Shown: positions 1-12,600 of the stretch, piece by piece
How positions within the stretch are numbered: the stretch's first letter is position 1
Layout: every line of letters starts with the position of its first letter
Source of the DNA: Typha latifolia
Lineage: Eukaryota > Streptophyta > Magnoliopsida > Poales > Typhaceae
Assembly: GCA_019914945.1 (NCBI GenBank)
Contig: CM034109.1
Coordinates: 1,984,001 to 2,048,000, forward strand
DNA length: 64,000 nt
Direction: 5' to 3'
Notes under the pieces: model-generated
What the model was told of the DNA's origin: nothing
What the model saw: the letters and a program-made list of their open reading frames with translations, nothing else
The model's database searches: none
Translations under genes and position numbers: made by a program

Positions 1-32
1 AATCCAGATTGTTCCAGATCTAGTTCATAACA
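1..32 (+). repeat. end of an LTR cut by the window edge
   Basis: The first 32 bases end in CATAACA and closely resemble the last bases of the solo LTR at 58067-58647, and the reverse complement of the start of the repeat at 62492. The shared core is CCAGATCTA followed by GTTCATAACA or a near variant. This is probably the 3' end of an LTR of that family, with the rest lying outside the window. Confidence 0.35.
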
Positions 33-1445
33 TGTCGCAACCCAACCCATAATAGAATTGGGTTGGGAGCCCAACTCACCACAACTTGGGTTGGGCTGCC
101 TACAGCCCAACCAAGTCTATGATGGACTGGTTGCACCTAGCCCAACCCAACCACACATCACCACCCCTTCCTTCCTCTCCCAAAGTAAGCCGAGAAGGAG
201 AGTAGTGGCTGCTGGTGAACACCAACGTCAGCAGCTAACACAAACGGCCAAGGGAAGAAGACATCATCGGTGATAGCCAAAAAATAGCTAAAAAGATGAT
301 GAGGGGAGGCTACCACATGTAGCCTTCATGGGGGTAGGGGGGTTGTGATGGTGGAACGGCTCACTAAGGGCATCATTGGCAAAAGGGTAGTGAGTGAAAT
401 AATTTGGGACCAATGAGGGGAAGCATGAAGTAGTTGGCGGACCGAATTGCCAACGAAACTAAGGGAAGAAAAAGTATAAGAAAACATTAAATACTTAATT
501 TAATACCTGATGGAAGGTAACATTTCGATGCATCATTTCACGAGGTTGACGTCCTTTGGTGGCTTTTTAGCATGGCAAGAGAGAGAAGGTTATGGCAGTG
601 GTAACGAGAAAGAAAAAAGAGGAAAAAAGAAGAAGAGAGGGATGAGAATGATGTAGGGGAGTGGGGCACATGCCCCTCACGTGCGCAAGATTTTTATTTT
701 ATAAACTTGGTATGGATTGTTACACCAAGACTTGCGAAGGATGCCATGGCTCGACCAAATGTAGCCAATGCCGCCCATTGTTTGGTGCTCGACCAATTAG
801 TTCAGCGCTAGGGACTAGACTTACCCGCAATCCAATGTGGAGTTAGGTTCGGACCAAGTCACACTTGCAGGTTGGCTTGTTGAGGCTTTGGCATGTTGGG
901 GGTCAAAGGAATCAACCGACCAAATCAAGAAATAGCTTAGTAGGCAATGATGACCATATGATCGGAACATCAAGGTATCAAATCCTCAAAATCTTTCAAA
1001 TCTTCAATGTCCTCAATCGATGGCTCGGGTGGTGGTTGGTGATGATCGACGATCGCTTCAAGATTCCTAGCTATCGGTGTGGGCAGCAAGGCTCCTTTGA
1101 TGGTGATGTATGTGTCAATGGTCCTTTATCATGTGGTGGAGGTGCCCTCGGTGCGGGCTCAGCCCCCGTTATCGTGGCTTGATCTGGTTTGGTGGCTGCA
1201 CTTGCTTTTGCTAGCGTGCTACCTTAGTGGTTCATCCCGAGGGTGGTACGGTCTCGCATGTGTCCAGGAAGGCAATGATTCATGTCTGCAAGGGTTACTT
1301 TTGCCATCATTTGCAATTGACTAGGCACTCCATGGGATGTCACGGACATGGAGGAGATGGCATTTTTTATGGTGCCGTGTGGTCCATCTCTATGTTTGTT
1401 TTGCTGCCCTCATTCTAGTTGTAGTTATGACGGTCTGAAAAACAT
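33..1445 (-). mobile_element. decayed retroelement interior, no intact gene
   Basis: No open frame here looks like a real gene. The first 150 bases are rich in AACCCAACCC and its complement, as seen at the ends of many plant DNA transposons. From about 680 the base composition becomes more balanced, and the segment lies just inside a minus-strand primer-binding site (1446-1459). It is therefore probably the gag-side interior of the element whose LTR is at 1463-2191. Stops occur in all frames, so no protein can be assigned. Confidence 0.3.
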
Positions 1446-1459
1446 TGGCTCTGATACCA
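1446..1459 (-). other. tRNA-Met primer-binding site of a retrotransposon
   Basis: The plus strand reads GGCTCTGATACCA. Its complement, TGGTATCAGAGCC, is the usual sequence that pairs with the 3' end of initiator tRNA-Met in plant LTR retrotransposons. It lies three bases from the putative LTR end at 1463, on the minus strand. Confidence 0.6.
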
Positions 1460-1462
1460 AAT

Positions 1463-2191
1463 TGATATGAACCAGCTTCACCAAATTCAAAATAGGTTTT
1501 GGATAGAATTAAGCATGTAATTGGCAAGGATGATTTTGAATAATCGGACCATTGGATTCTCCTGAAATCAGGATATGTTATCATTCTAAAAAAGATATTT
1601 CCAACAAATCTAAGATCTTTAGGTCCGAATGGTTAGATATTGAGTTATCAACTAAATAGTGGACAAAGGTCTGGATAAATTATGTACAATCCGAGAGGAA
1701 GAGAAGATGAGAAAGAGAAAGGTGTCCTTTAGGGACAAGGGTGGTGCAGCAGGTGAGTGAGATTAGGAGCTGGACAAGATCTTGCTAATGAAAGAGGTGG
1801 CATTGGTTGGTGGAGGAGGGAGAAGTTGTAGCCGTCAACTAAGATGAGAACGGAGATAAGGGAAACCAAGTTTAATCCAAATACTTCATAGCTGACTTAG
1901 AGATAAATAGAGTCCGAATCGAAAGATACTTTGAATAGAAAAGTTGTAGATCATGACATTATCAATCTATCCAAGTGGTTTTATAATATTCAAATATTGG
2001 ATAAATATCTTCTGAATATTTTCTTGAAATTGCATAAAAATTAACTAAACTGAACTTAGCTAATTAAATAAACTCAACCTACTTAGACTCTAACAAAACC
2101 ACCTACATAAGTAAAATAAATAAGATATCTAAACTCAATCCATCAAGCTCAATGTCCTCTTAATGTGATCTAATATGACCTGGTTCGTATA
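1463..2191 (-). repeat. LTR of a minus-strand retrotransposon
   Basis: The segment starts TGATATGAACCAG next to the primer-binding site and ends ACCTGGTTCGTATA, so its two ends are inverted copies of each other as in an LTR. The terminal CA is mutated. The second LTR was not found in the window. The left edge is good; the right edge is approximate. Confidence 0.45.
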
Positions 2192-2221
2192 AAAAAGAGA
2201 AGCAATGTATAACTCTTATAA

Positions 2222-3480
2222 TTAATCATCACTCTCCTCTTCGCCACCAAAACATTCATATGAGCAGCTAGATTCAAAGCTCTTTGAGGCTAGACCATCC
2301 AAACAAAATCCATCCGGATAGCTATTACATGCCAGAGATCTCCTTCCCTTTCCTCTGGTAGTATTGATGTACCAGGAGGATCCCATCTCAAGTCTAATGG
2401 CGACTCCATTAGTTATGACCTTCCCCATGTCCATAGGTAGCTCAACTTGATCAGACAACTCAAGATTACTAGCCTCCTCGCATCCTCCATGTATTAAATG
2501 GTCTTCTCACTTGTCACAAGTAGGGAGATCTATTGGTACTATTCTAGTACTTTTTCCCTAACTCTAAACCAATAGTAAACAAACCCTTGGATCTATGCCT
2601 ATGAGATTGTTCCTTGGTAAGCTCAAGAGGGGACTTTCCCCTTGCCTTTGTCGCTTGTGGCATGCATACCTTTATCATACTCCTTCCCGTCACCTACATG
2701 CCTCTACTGATGTGGGCATTCTCTTTGCTCATCACATGGCTCCTTAAAACCATCCTCGTGTACGTGACCAGCTCTACAGCAAGGTCTATCCTCCTCCCCA
2801 TCCCCAATTGCGCAAACTTTCGGTGCCCCTAAGTCTTCTTAGATATGTTGCTTTCCTAGTGCCCTAAGTTCTTCCTACGGCCATTCCTGATATCTGCCTG
2901 CCTCTAACCCTTGTTCAAACTAGTCTATAATTCTTAAGCTCTTCCCGATCTATTCTGCCCCTACTTGACTGGCTACCTCTTGCTCTTCTAGACCATATAC
3001 CATAGTCCATAGGTAAAACATGCTTCCTTCTCAACCCCCAAATTCCCCAATCCTTGGTGCACTATCTACTCTGCCCGGCCTTTTAGTGTGTCACCCATCT
3101 CCATCCCAATCTTCTTGGGACTTGTAGGTCAATTCACCATTCAGTGACCAACTCTACCATAGTGAAAGCAAGAAATAAGGATGCTTTAATAAATCACTTG
3201 TCACTCTGATCAAAGCTCCTTAGGCGCCAACCAAAGAACTATCCTCTATATCAGAAACTAAGAAACCATCAATGCTCGTCCTCGTCCAAAGCATAGGCAT
3301 GTTGTTCTTTGGCATAACATATGGAATGCCTTTTCCAAGAAACTAGCCAAATAGGGATAACTTCCACCTAGCAAGGCACTTCTCTAGCACGGGAGGGTTG
3401 ATGATGACACCGTCTTCAAGTTGCTCCATGATCCTCAACAAGATCTCATCTAGAATGTGACCTTGAGCTAGCTTGTTGCA
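2222..3480 (-). pseudogene. possible LINE ORF1 remnant
   Basis: The minus-strand frames contain short stretches that recall the DUF4283-type first protein of plant LINEs: a FLEKGIPYVMPKN-like segment near 3300-3360, and a GSSWYINTTRGKGRR-like segment near 2340-2390 that recalls the motif after the zinc knuckle. Stops and frame changes interrupt every frame. The assignment rests on weak local resemblance. A 78-residue frame at 2222-2458 is the longest open piece. Confidence 0.28.
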
Positions 3481-3699
3481 ACTGCTTTTGGTCACCCTGC
3501 TCCTTCTGACGGCCCCCTTTCTTTCTTACACTAGGGTCGCTCAATCTCACTAGACGAGACAGGCTGTGAGGGCAACTCCTTCCCGCTATCTTTTGCAGGC
3601 TTAGATGATGAGGCCCGCTTGGAATTTCGTGTGGTATCAAGGATTTGATGCAATATAAGGAATAATGAGGAATCATTGGAATCATGTAAAGTTGCTTAA

Positions 3700-4905
3700 A
3701 CTAACAAATAAGAATATTTACAAATTACAGGGGTTATTATATTTAGAGCCCTCCCTATTTTCATGTAGACCCACTTTGTTTTTGGCACATTGACCTTTTA
3801 ATTATGAAAACAAATTATCTATAGATTTCTCAGTTAATATATTAGTGTCTTGCAATTAATATTTTGCCCTCTAAAAACTATTGCACCCTTATTTTAGAGA
3901 AAAGAAAGAAAGAAAAGTTGAGAATAAAAGAGTTATTTAATTTTTTTTCATTAACATTATCAGATGGCTTGGCTCAACAATTTGGTTCAGCTTAGTTGTA
4001 GCTCAGTGGTAGTGATTTGAAATAATAGTTCAGTAATATATCTATAGATAATTGGCTTTTTGTTTATCCCATATCTAGCATTTGAGCTCTTGAATAATCA
4101 AATCTAGTCTATTGGCCGAAGACCCACTCTATGTTTATGTTTGTTTCTCACTTAGCACTAAAGGTGTAGTAGCACTTCGAAATACATGGGACAAAAAACT
4201 ATTGTTAATATACCAAAGAGAGATTTCACACTGATGCATGGTTAAACTTGTCAAATAAATTTTAAAAAGAACTTGTCAAATAAAAGAAATAGAAAAATTC
4301 TCTTTGTACCATTATTTATCCAATATTATGTTTTCTGTTAAAGATAATGAAAAGTTATGACATCCTAATTAAACCATAAATTAGGAGAGTCAAAACTTCT
4401 AACCTCTCAATTTGGGTGTTTCAATCATGAGGATACCAAATAAGAGGCAACTTAATCAATAATAGGTTAAAGTTAACTTTTGATGTTTTTTAAATAATAA
4501 AAGCAAATGCACGGATCATATTGTGAAGGTCCAAAAGGTAGAATATAAATTTTGACGATAATAATAGCATAATGGATTGTGTCATTTATAAATTTCTCCA
4601 ATTAACATAATTGGAGAGAGAATGAGCTAAACTTCCTTTAGATAACTACTATAAATTTGAGTCACTGAAAAAAACTTTTAACACTCTTTTTGAGCTATTG
4701 GTTTTGCTTCCTTGATGAAAAAAAAGGAAAATTTATAATTTGCTTTTATCACCATTCATATCCTAGATGAATATTTACCATTTGAATTCTATATTTTGCT
4801 TTTAATGTCTCAAAAACACTATAAATTGATTTTAAATAAATTTGGATTTAAATATGATATTTCTATAATGATTTTATTTTGAGAACAGTATGAATCCAAG
4901 TTATG
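3700..4905. other. AT-rich gene-free stretch
   Basis: Only short frames full of stops are present. I see no coding bias, tandem array or recognisable transposon end. Confidence 0.5.
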
Positions 4906-5660
4906 ATCTGATATCAATTGAAAATCTTAGGCTAACCCTGATCTAGAAGATAACAACCTACAACGGAAACACAAATATAGTCTAATAACCAAAAATAGAG
5001 ATCAAAGAAAACACAAACAAAGTTTATATGGAAAACCCCAAACTTAAATAAACCATGGATCTTTTTAATTAAGATCAAATCAACAACTAATAATGTGTAA
5101 ATACAAATCCCACTTATAGACCGCTCGTTGAATAAAACAACTAATTTTTAAATTCTCTTGCTCGCCAGAACCATAATAAATTGCTTTTCATAATTGCTTA
5201 ATTCAATCTCATTAATCCTCGAGATCATTTCTGTCTTAGTGCCCCTAACGAGGCAATTACTTTTTCAAGATGGACTTAATAGCAATGATAAAAAAGATTC
5301 AAAGAACCCCCCACAAAGTTATATATATATATATATGAGAAAAACTACCTGCAAATCATTTTATGTTGGACTTGGATAGGTCATCTCTAGCTCCAGCATT
5401 CAGATACTCCCTAGTTTCATGCTCTTTGCCAAAAGTGTTTGAATGTTTGAGCATTTGTTCGGACGACCGAGTAGATAATTGAACGTAGAGCGATGGTTCC
5501 AACACACAGATTTTTTTTTCATATTATATAACCGTCGTGATACTATTTGAACACTTCAAAGACGATCTTCATACTATCTAAAATATTATAAAATCATTCA
5601 AATACCTTTCCAGTCTTATAAATTGTGGTAAATATAATTTCAAGTCTTTTATAATCATGC
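4906..5660 (-). repeat. degraded LTR, Copia-like, minus strand
   Basis: A decayed primer-binding site (ATCTGATATCAATTG, compare CTCTGATACCAATTG) is followed by sequence typical of a Copia LTR read on the minus strand. This includes GGTTTTCCATATAAA, which matches in style the GTTTTCCACGTAAAA segment near 11855 in intron 2 of the neighbouring gene. A short (TA)n run lies near 5319-5337. Edges are approximate and no target duplication was found. Confidence 0.35.
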
Positions 5661-5776
5661 TCATCCAAAATATTCTAAATACATCCAAATAGAGTTTTTT
5701 TTTGGCTCAAATTGCCAATACAAAAATCTAACATATTTAAAGCACAATGTTCAATAATGCAATTTCTGAGCATATA

Positions 5777-6611
5777 TTACATCTCTATGATTACCTTCCC
5801 ACTTGCATGGCCATCCATGCTCCTAGCCCAGGCCTCATCTGCCTTCTCAAATGGATGCCTGGAATCCACCACTGTCTTCAGCTTCCCTTCCTTCACTAAC
5901 TCAACCAGAAACTTGAGATCCTCCTTCCCAAGTGCCAATGAAATAGGCACCAACTTCTTTCTGGAGAAGGTCACCAAATTCAAAAGGGAGGTGAGAAAAC
6001 TCTGTAGGCCTGGAGCTACGTCTATAACTTTCCCTTCAGCACTGAGATTCGGCTCAAAAGTGGACCATCCAGTTCCATATGCACAGTTTATGATGTAATC
6101 ATATTGCTTGCCTGATGGACTTCTCAAGCTTGCACCTTCAGTTGTCTTGTAATCTAGCACCTCATCTGCTCCCAAGTTCTTAACCAATTCTAAGTTGCGG
6201 GCACCGCATGTAGCAGTTACATGTAAATTACCTAGCTTTGCAAGCTGGACAGCATATGATCCAACACCTCCAGAGGCAGCTGTGATCAGGATGTTGGCCG
6301 ATTTGCCAGTGCCATCAAACTTAGTACCTATGCACTTCAGTGCATGCAGAGCAGTGAGAGCAGCTATAGGCAGACCTGCCGCTTCGACGGGAGAAACTTC
6401 GGGTGGCCTGTGGACTGTGAAACTTACAGGAGCCACAGCATATTCAGCAAGTCCACATCCTTTCTGAGATTAAATGTGTTACAATTGAGAACATGAGGAG
6501 AATCAGATGATGTACACATTATCTGTAATTAGTTATCAAAATAACAAAATTTTAAATGCATGCAATTCCAATCTTTGCACGTGCTCTAATATCTGCATAC
6601 CTGCATACACG

Positions 6612-6657
<46 letters not shown>

Positions 6658-9600
6658 TACTATTAATCTGTTTGTATTGGTATACTAGAGAGTCAAAGTT
6701 GGATAAAGCTTCCAAAATGACCCATTCAATTGATAGTGGTTTGAGACTTTTAAACTACCTATTACACAAATTCCATATGCTCTGAAGGTCTCTTTCCTAG
6801 TACTAAGTGTATATTAGCGCTAGTATGCTAAATCTTAGTAAAAACAATTACTAATCCAATCAAATGATCATATGTACCAAAATTCAGTAGATTTGGCTAT
6901 GCTTCATGTAACAACCCAATTCCAAAAAAAAAGAATTTTGCATGGCACGATGTAGCCGGCCTCGTGCCATAGTTGTTGGCGCAGGCTGGGGGTGCCACGC
7001 GCTCCTAGCCGCTGGCCCGGCCAACTAGGCCGGGCCAGCTAGCTCCGGTGGGCCCGCCGGCACCGCAGCCGCAGCGTCGACGTCCCCACCGTCTCTCTCT
7101 TCCCCTTTATAGCTTTATAGTCCTCTCTCTCACTCTCTCTCTCGCTCACACCTAAGCTCAGGCTCGTCGAAGCCGAGCCGCCGACGAGAGGCTAGCCGCT
7201 GGCTGGCCAACAGCGACCGGTGCCCTCCCCACCGGCCCAGGTTCGCACTTCCCTCCCCTCCTCTCTTTCTTCTCTTCTTCTCTTCTTCTTCATCTCTTCT
7301 TCTTCTTCTTTCTTCCTTTCTTCTTCTTCTTCCTCAGTTGCTTCTTCTCTTCTTTGTTTTCTGCAACAATGCTAGGCTCGGCCCAGCACTGTAGCAGGCC
7401 AGTGCTGGACCAAGCCCAACACTAGTGTAATAATCCTTATTTTTATTATTTATTTATTTAGATATTTCTTTCTTAATTAATACAAATAGATTTAGACATT
7501 AATTATTGGATAATAATATATATTCATCAATATGATTATTGTTGATTATAATTAATTAATGATTAATTAGGTTATAAACTATTACGTATAAATATAGGTA
7601 ATACCAATATTTATTTATTTATTTACTTATATGTCTAGTAGTTTAATAGATAGATTTGTAAATTATAATTATTAGATTTATATTCTAATATTCTTATGAT
7701 ATATATTTTAAGTAATTCTATTAATTTATTATATATTATTATTCTACAACAAATAAAATACTAGGCTTATTTAGTTATTTATTTATTATTTTATCGAGTA
7801 AAGACTGCATAGTCCCTAATTAATCAAGTTAGAGTATGAATTATAAAATTAATTATAATTAGACCAACAATATACTTATAGTTATTTAGCATTTTATTTT
7901 ATTTTATTTTATAATTATATATTTAGAAATATTCTTATATAAATTAAAACAAACATCTTCTCCTTATACTATAATTAGCATTTTATGATAATAGTATAAT
8001 TATAGTATTTGAATCATACCTATAATATAGATCTAGTTATGTAATAAAAAATAAAAAGAAGTAATTTTGAACCTAATAAACATTCATATTTTAATTAAAT
8101 TAATTCTAATTACATAAACGGCTAACATCATACTACTTAAATATTTTCAGATCCCGAACTCTTTATTTGAGACCTCGTGGACTTTGCTAGCGATGAGTGT
8201 CACTCGGTTGATTGGCGGATGTGAGGGATACGTGGTTTGCGTTTTCTGATCAAGTGTGAGTAGTCTTATCCCCTAGATGCATTTCTCAAATTAGGTTATA
8301 TTATATATTATGTACATAATATTTTGGCCTCCAGCATGATTATATGACTTTATCTAGAGATGATTACAGTCGAGCATATTTTTATCATGTATAGAATTAG
8401 GCTGATCTTGGATATGAGTATGATGATAATAAATAGAGATGATTAGAGATGATTATACTGTTATGACTTCGTGTCGAAGTGATTTTTAGTATGAGTGTGC
8501 ATGTGATAGACTAGCAGGAGTATGCATGTGTTAGATACATGGTTGGAGTCTACATTGCATCATTTTTCTCTTGATTTCTGTTCCACCTAAATTCTTGTTA
8601 TGCATTGACTCGTTATCGTACTGGATATATGCATGTGATTTGGCATTTAGAAAGAAAGCATGAAATATGATTTATAGGATAGTTGATAGAAAGCGTGGGG
8701 ATACCCGAGTAGGCGCCAGGGTTAGGGGTGCCTGGAGTTATGATTATGGTCGCTGATATGCGATATCTCGTGACCCATGTCCGAGGTCAGTTGAGTCTGT
8801 GCGCACAGACAATCGGACACATGCCGTTCGCCAGGACATATGTGGCAAATTATCCTCACGAGGTTTCTATCAACTATGTGGGTGCCCGATCTAGATGGAT
8901 ATTGATACCCTAGCGGGTGGCAGGGTATGATTATATTTGAGATACTCTTGCGAGTCGCGGAGTATGCTCTGAGCCTTCGGACATAATGTTGAGACCGAGT
9001 ACTGAGTGTTGATGTGCACAGTGGTCTAGTATGATGATATTATACCGAGATGTCGGTGATGATTGTGATGTTGAGAAATGCATATGATTTAATTATCATC
9101 GATTACCCTGATTATCGAGTGATCAATATGCATCATATATTGTTGCATTTGATATCATAGCATGATCATGGTCGGCATGTATTATATGTGTTATATTTGA
9201 GAGAGAGTTGTGATGATAGTATAACATGGAGATTTGTTTACCCATTGTCGAGGATTATATACTTTTATCAGTTACGACATATTATCTACTTTTTATTTAT
9301 ATATTATTGATGATACATTCATATGCTCATTCATGACATGATGCTCTTGCTGATTCATATTATCTAGTATATGATTTACTCTCTGTTTGATATCACTAAT
9401 TTGGGGTAAGGTCTATTCACTGAGCTTTTTGCTCATGACTCTCTTTATTTCTTTCTTTTTAACCCCCATAGATATTATGGTATATGGTACTGCCTTGAGA
9501 TACCCTGATGAGATATTTTAGAGCAAAAATAAGATAAGCTATAGATGCGAAACGGTATAGATGATAGTTTATATAGAAATTGAGTTATACCAGTATTTGA

Positions 9601-12600
9601 TATTTGTACTCTTTTGTATTAGACGATGATCTGTATGATACAGGTCGAATCATGACGTACTCTTGTATTAGTTGTTTTAGTTGTATCTTAATGGTTTGTT
9701 ATAGCCTGTGTGGGTCCTGCCAGATTATATAGTGGTTTAATGTATATTATTGTGGAATAGGATATTCATATATTAACAAGTTTATTTGGTTAATAGTATG
9801 ATTTATCTGGCGATAGATTATGTGATCATGGATAGGTTAGCAGGTTTTATTTGATGATGTTATGATTATATGTGCACAGGAGAGTATCTATGCATGATGG
9901 GCCCCGCCCGACTTGTCACGTGCCGTGTGGGCGCGTGGATGTGCACGTGCCCCTGTCGGGCAGGAGCGTTACACTTCAAGACAATAAACCACAAAAAAAG
10001 TATGTATCTATCATTAGAATATACAAATTCTGATTTGATAGTTGTATTGTAAAAAAGGATCCAAATTATTTTATAAGTAAATCAAATATTCTACAAAATA
10101 GCCAAATGCTTGTTCCCGATTCACATATCTACGTATTAGTTCAGTATTCATATTCGCACATGTCAGTGCCCACTGTCTCCTACTCTAAATCTAGCATTGT
10201 TGTGGTTTTGTGATTTTCTTTCATGGCATCTGTTTGTTTGTATTCCACGAGGATCAACTATTCAATCTATGTAGATGAAACATCCTGGTAGGGCATTTGA
10301 CCAATAAACTCATTCCTTTTATTACACACTATATTATGTAAGCATCTAAAAGAAAATATCAAAATGCATTTAGTTAATTTCACAAATGTATCAAATGAAC
10401 AGAAAGGTTACAGCTTCTCAAATATATAAACACTATAAAACATTATTTTTGAGTTTTGAGCTGACTAAATAACTTGGGTGGTTAGGTTATTACGTCTAAC
10501 ACCTCATCAAGTGTACAGCATTCCTTCAGCTCATATAATGGAGAACAAGAGTTTCTGAGAACTTACCCAAAATTTTAGCTTGCATAAAACCTTGTCACCT
10601 GCTTTAAATGTATTCACATCTGAGCCAATCTCGACAATCTCTCCGGTGATATCCGTTACTGTTCAACAGAAGTTGGAAGGAAACTTAATTTCTCATACTT
10701 CCATCCAGGATTATGTGCAACAAGGAAAGAAAAGAACCAGCTCTATACTGGTTGTATGATGTCACTGGAGGTCTCAATAAACATATTCATTAATAAGAAA
10801 CATGTGAGGACTAAGTCTTACAATAATGGTAGATGTTAACCACATATTTACACAAACTCACATTCCAATTTGAACTTTAATAACCTATAGGTGGACGCCA
10901 GAATGAAAGTCTAATCTAGGCAGACCAAACTGCATCACACTATGCAGAAAAATGAGTTCAAGTATAAGATCTTTCATCCTCTCTGTAACGGTGGTGCTTT
11001 TATACCTCGAAATTTGTGAACAAAACACATTTTTTGTAGTAACTAATCATAGAAAAAGTGTGCTAGAAACAAGGCACAAGTTATCATAAGAGTAGGTTAA
11101 AGCTAGAAGTCAAAAGAAAGAGTTTCAGACATTTTTGGAAAAAGTGTTCAAACTTCAAAGAGTGTTCAAAGATGTTGAAACGGATCCAAAATTTGAATGC
11201 TCTCAAATCCGTTCAAATGGACTTAGATAAAAAAAAGTTTCATTTGAACATTTATTGAACAGATTTTTTAGAGAGCAATAATGTTGAATGTTTGAAGTCC
11301 GTTCAAGTGGACCTAAAAGTTCCTAATGACTTTCCCTTAGGAGTTCAAATGCTTGAGGAGCCGTTCGAACACCACAAACTACTGGAAAGTGTTGGACCTG
11401 TCTTTGGAAAGATTTGAAGGAGATTTTGGGACTTCCTACTCCGATTGAAATAGGGTTTGATCGCCTATAATATAAAAATGAAGGCTATTTCATTTGTAAG
11501 TCTTTGGAAATCTCTTTCTACATCAAAACCCTATGAGCTTTATTGAGGAGACGAAAGCTTATTTTGTCTAAGATCAACATCATCACCAGAGTTATTACAT
11601 GAAGATTTCAGAGGTTCTACACTTGTCCATCTATGTCAACATTTCAAAGGAGTATTCAGACGTGGTCTTTTCGACTTCGTGGATTCTAGTGGAATTAGTG
11701 ATCTAATACATATGGAGTAGTCTGTCGCGAGGTCTAGCAAGCAAGAAGAAGTCAACCATTAGTCGTGAGTGTCGAACGATAGAATGGGTGTTAAGTATAT
11801 CTTGTATCTATGATTATAGTAGATTAGTGGTAGTTATCCCTTGATCGATAGGAGTTTTCCACGTAAAAATGCTTGTGTCTCATGATTGCTTGCTTTGTGC
11901 TTTTATTTTGTCTTCTTCCTATTTTGATTGTTTTTATCTTAGAAATTTTTTCTTATAGAGCCCGACATTTTTTTCCCTCTCTTTGCCAAGTCTTGAGCAA
12001 TCAAAAGTCTCTACCACTAGGAATAGGAAGGTTATCGTTTTATATTATATGTGCAAATTAAACTATTTTTAATCTAGGATAGCAGCAGAATACTGAAGGA
12101 AATTAAATATTTGTTTGAATTTAATATTTGCCTAACAACTATATCAATTACATTCAAGATTACTTCTTATGCCAATGGGTCAAGACAGAGGGAATGAAGC
12201 TTCTGATTAACTGATTTTTTTTCTAAAGGAAAACCAATTAGATAATGGTGAGATCAATATTTTATACTTCCTGCTCACTCTAGGCTCGAGATTTTTCATA
12301 TGCCAAAGTCATGGGATTGGAATTAAATGGGTGAAGATTTTGACATTAAATAACTTATTGGCCTGGCCGCTTTACAACTTAGGTTATTTCTCTAACACCA
12401 TGTCAAATCTGATGTTCTCATCCATTGAAATTCAGTGTATTCTCCTTTTACAAGATGTGAAGATCTCTCTGTGGTTGAGCAGGCAAGAACATCATGTTCA
12501 TAAGTAGAATAGCTCCTTATTCTTAATGCAAGAATGTTAGCAAGTTCACACTAGAATTTCTGTTTATGGTGGCGCTAGAAGGAGAAGACAGATCAGGAAG

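Noticed and set aside
661..1418. Several overlapping plus-strand frames of 60-105 residues
   Set aside because: They overlap each other in different frames, lack domains and lie in the interior of a minus-strand retroelement.
5712..6467. Plus-strand frames of 128 and 90 residues over the last exon of the quinone oxidoreductase
   Set aside because: They are antisense to a conserved exon and have no family resemblance.
8728..8913. 61-residue frame inside the solo LTR
   Set aside because: It lies in an LTR of the Del/Tekay type, where short chance frames are common; no gag or pol motif is present.
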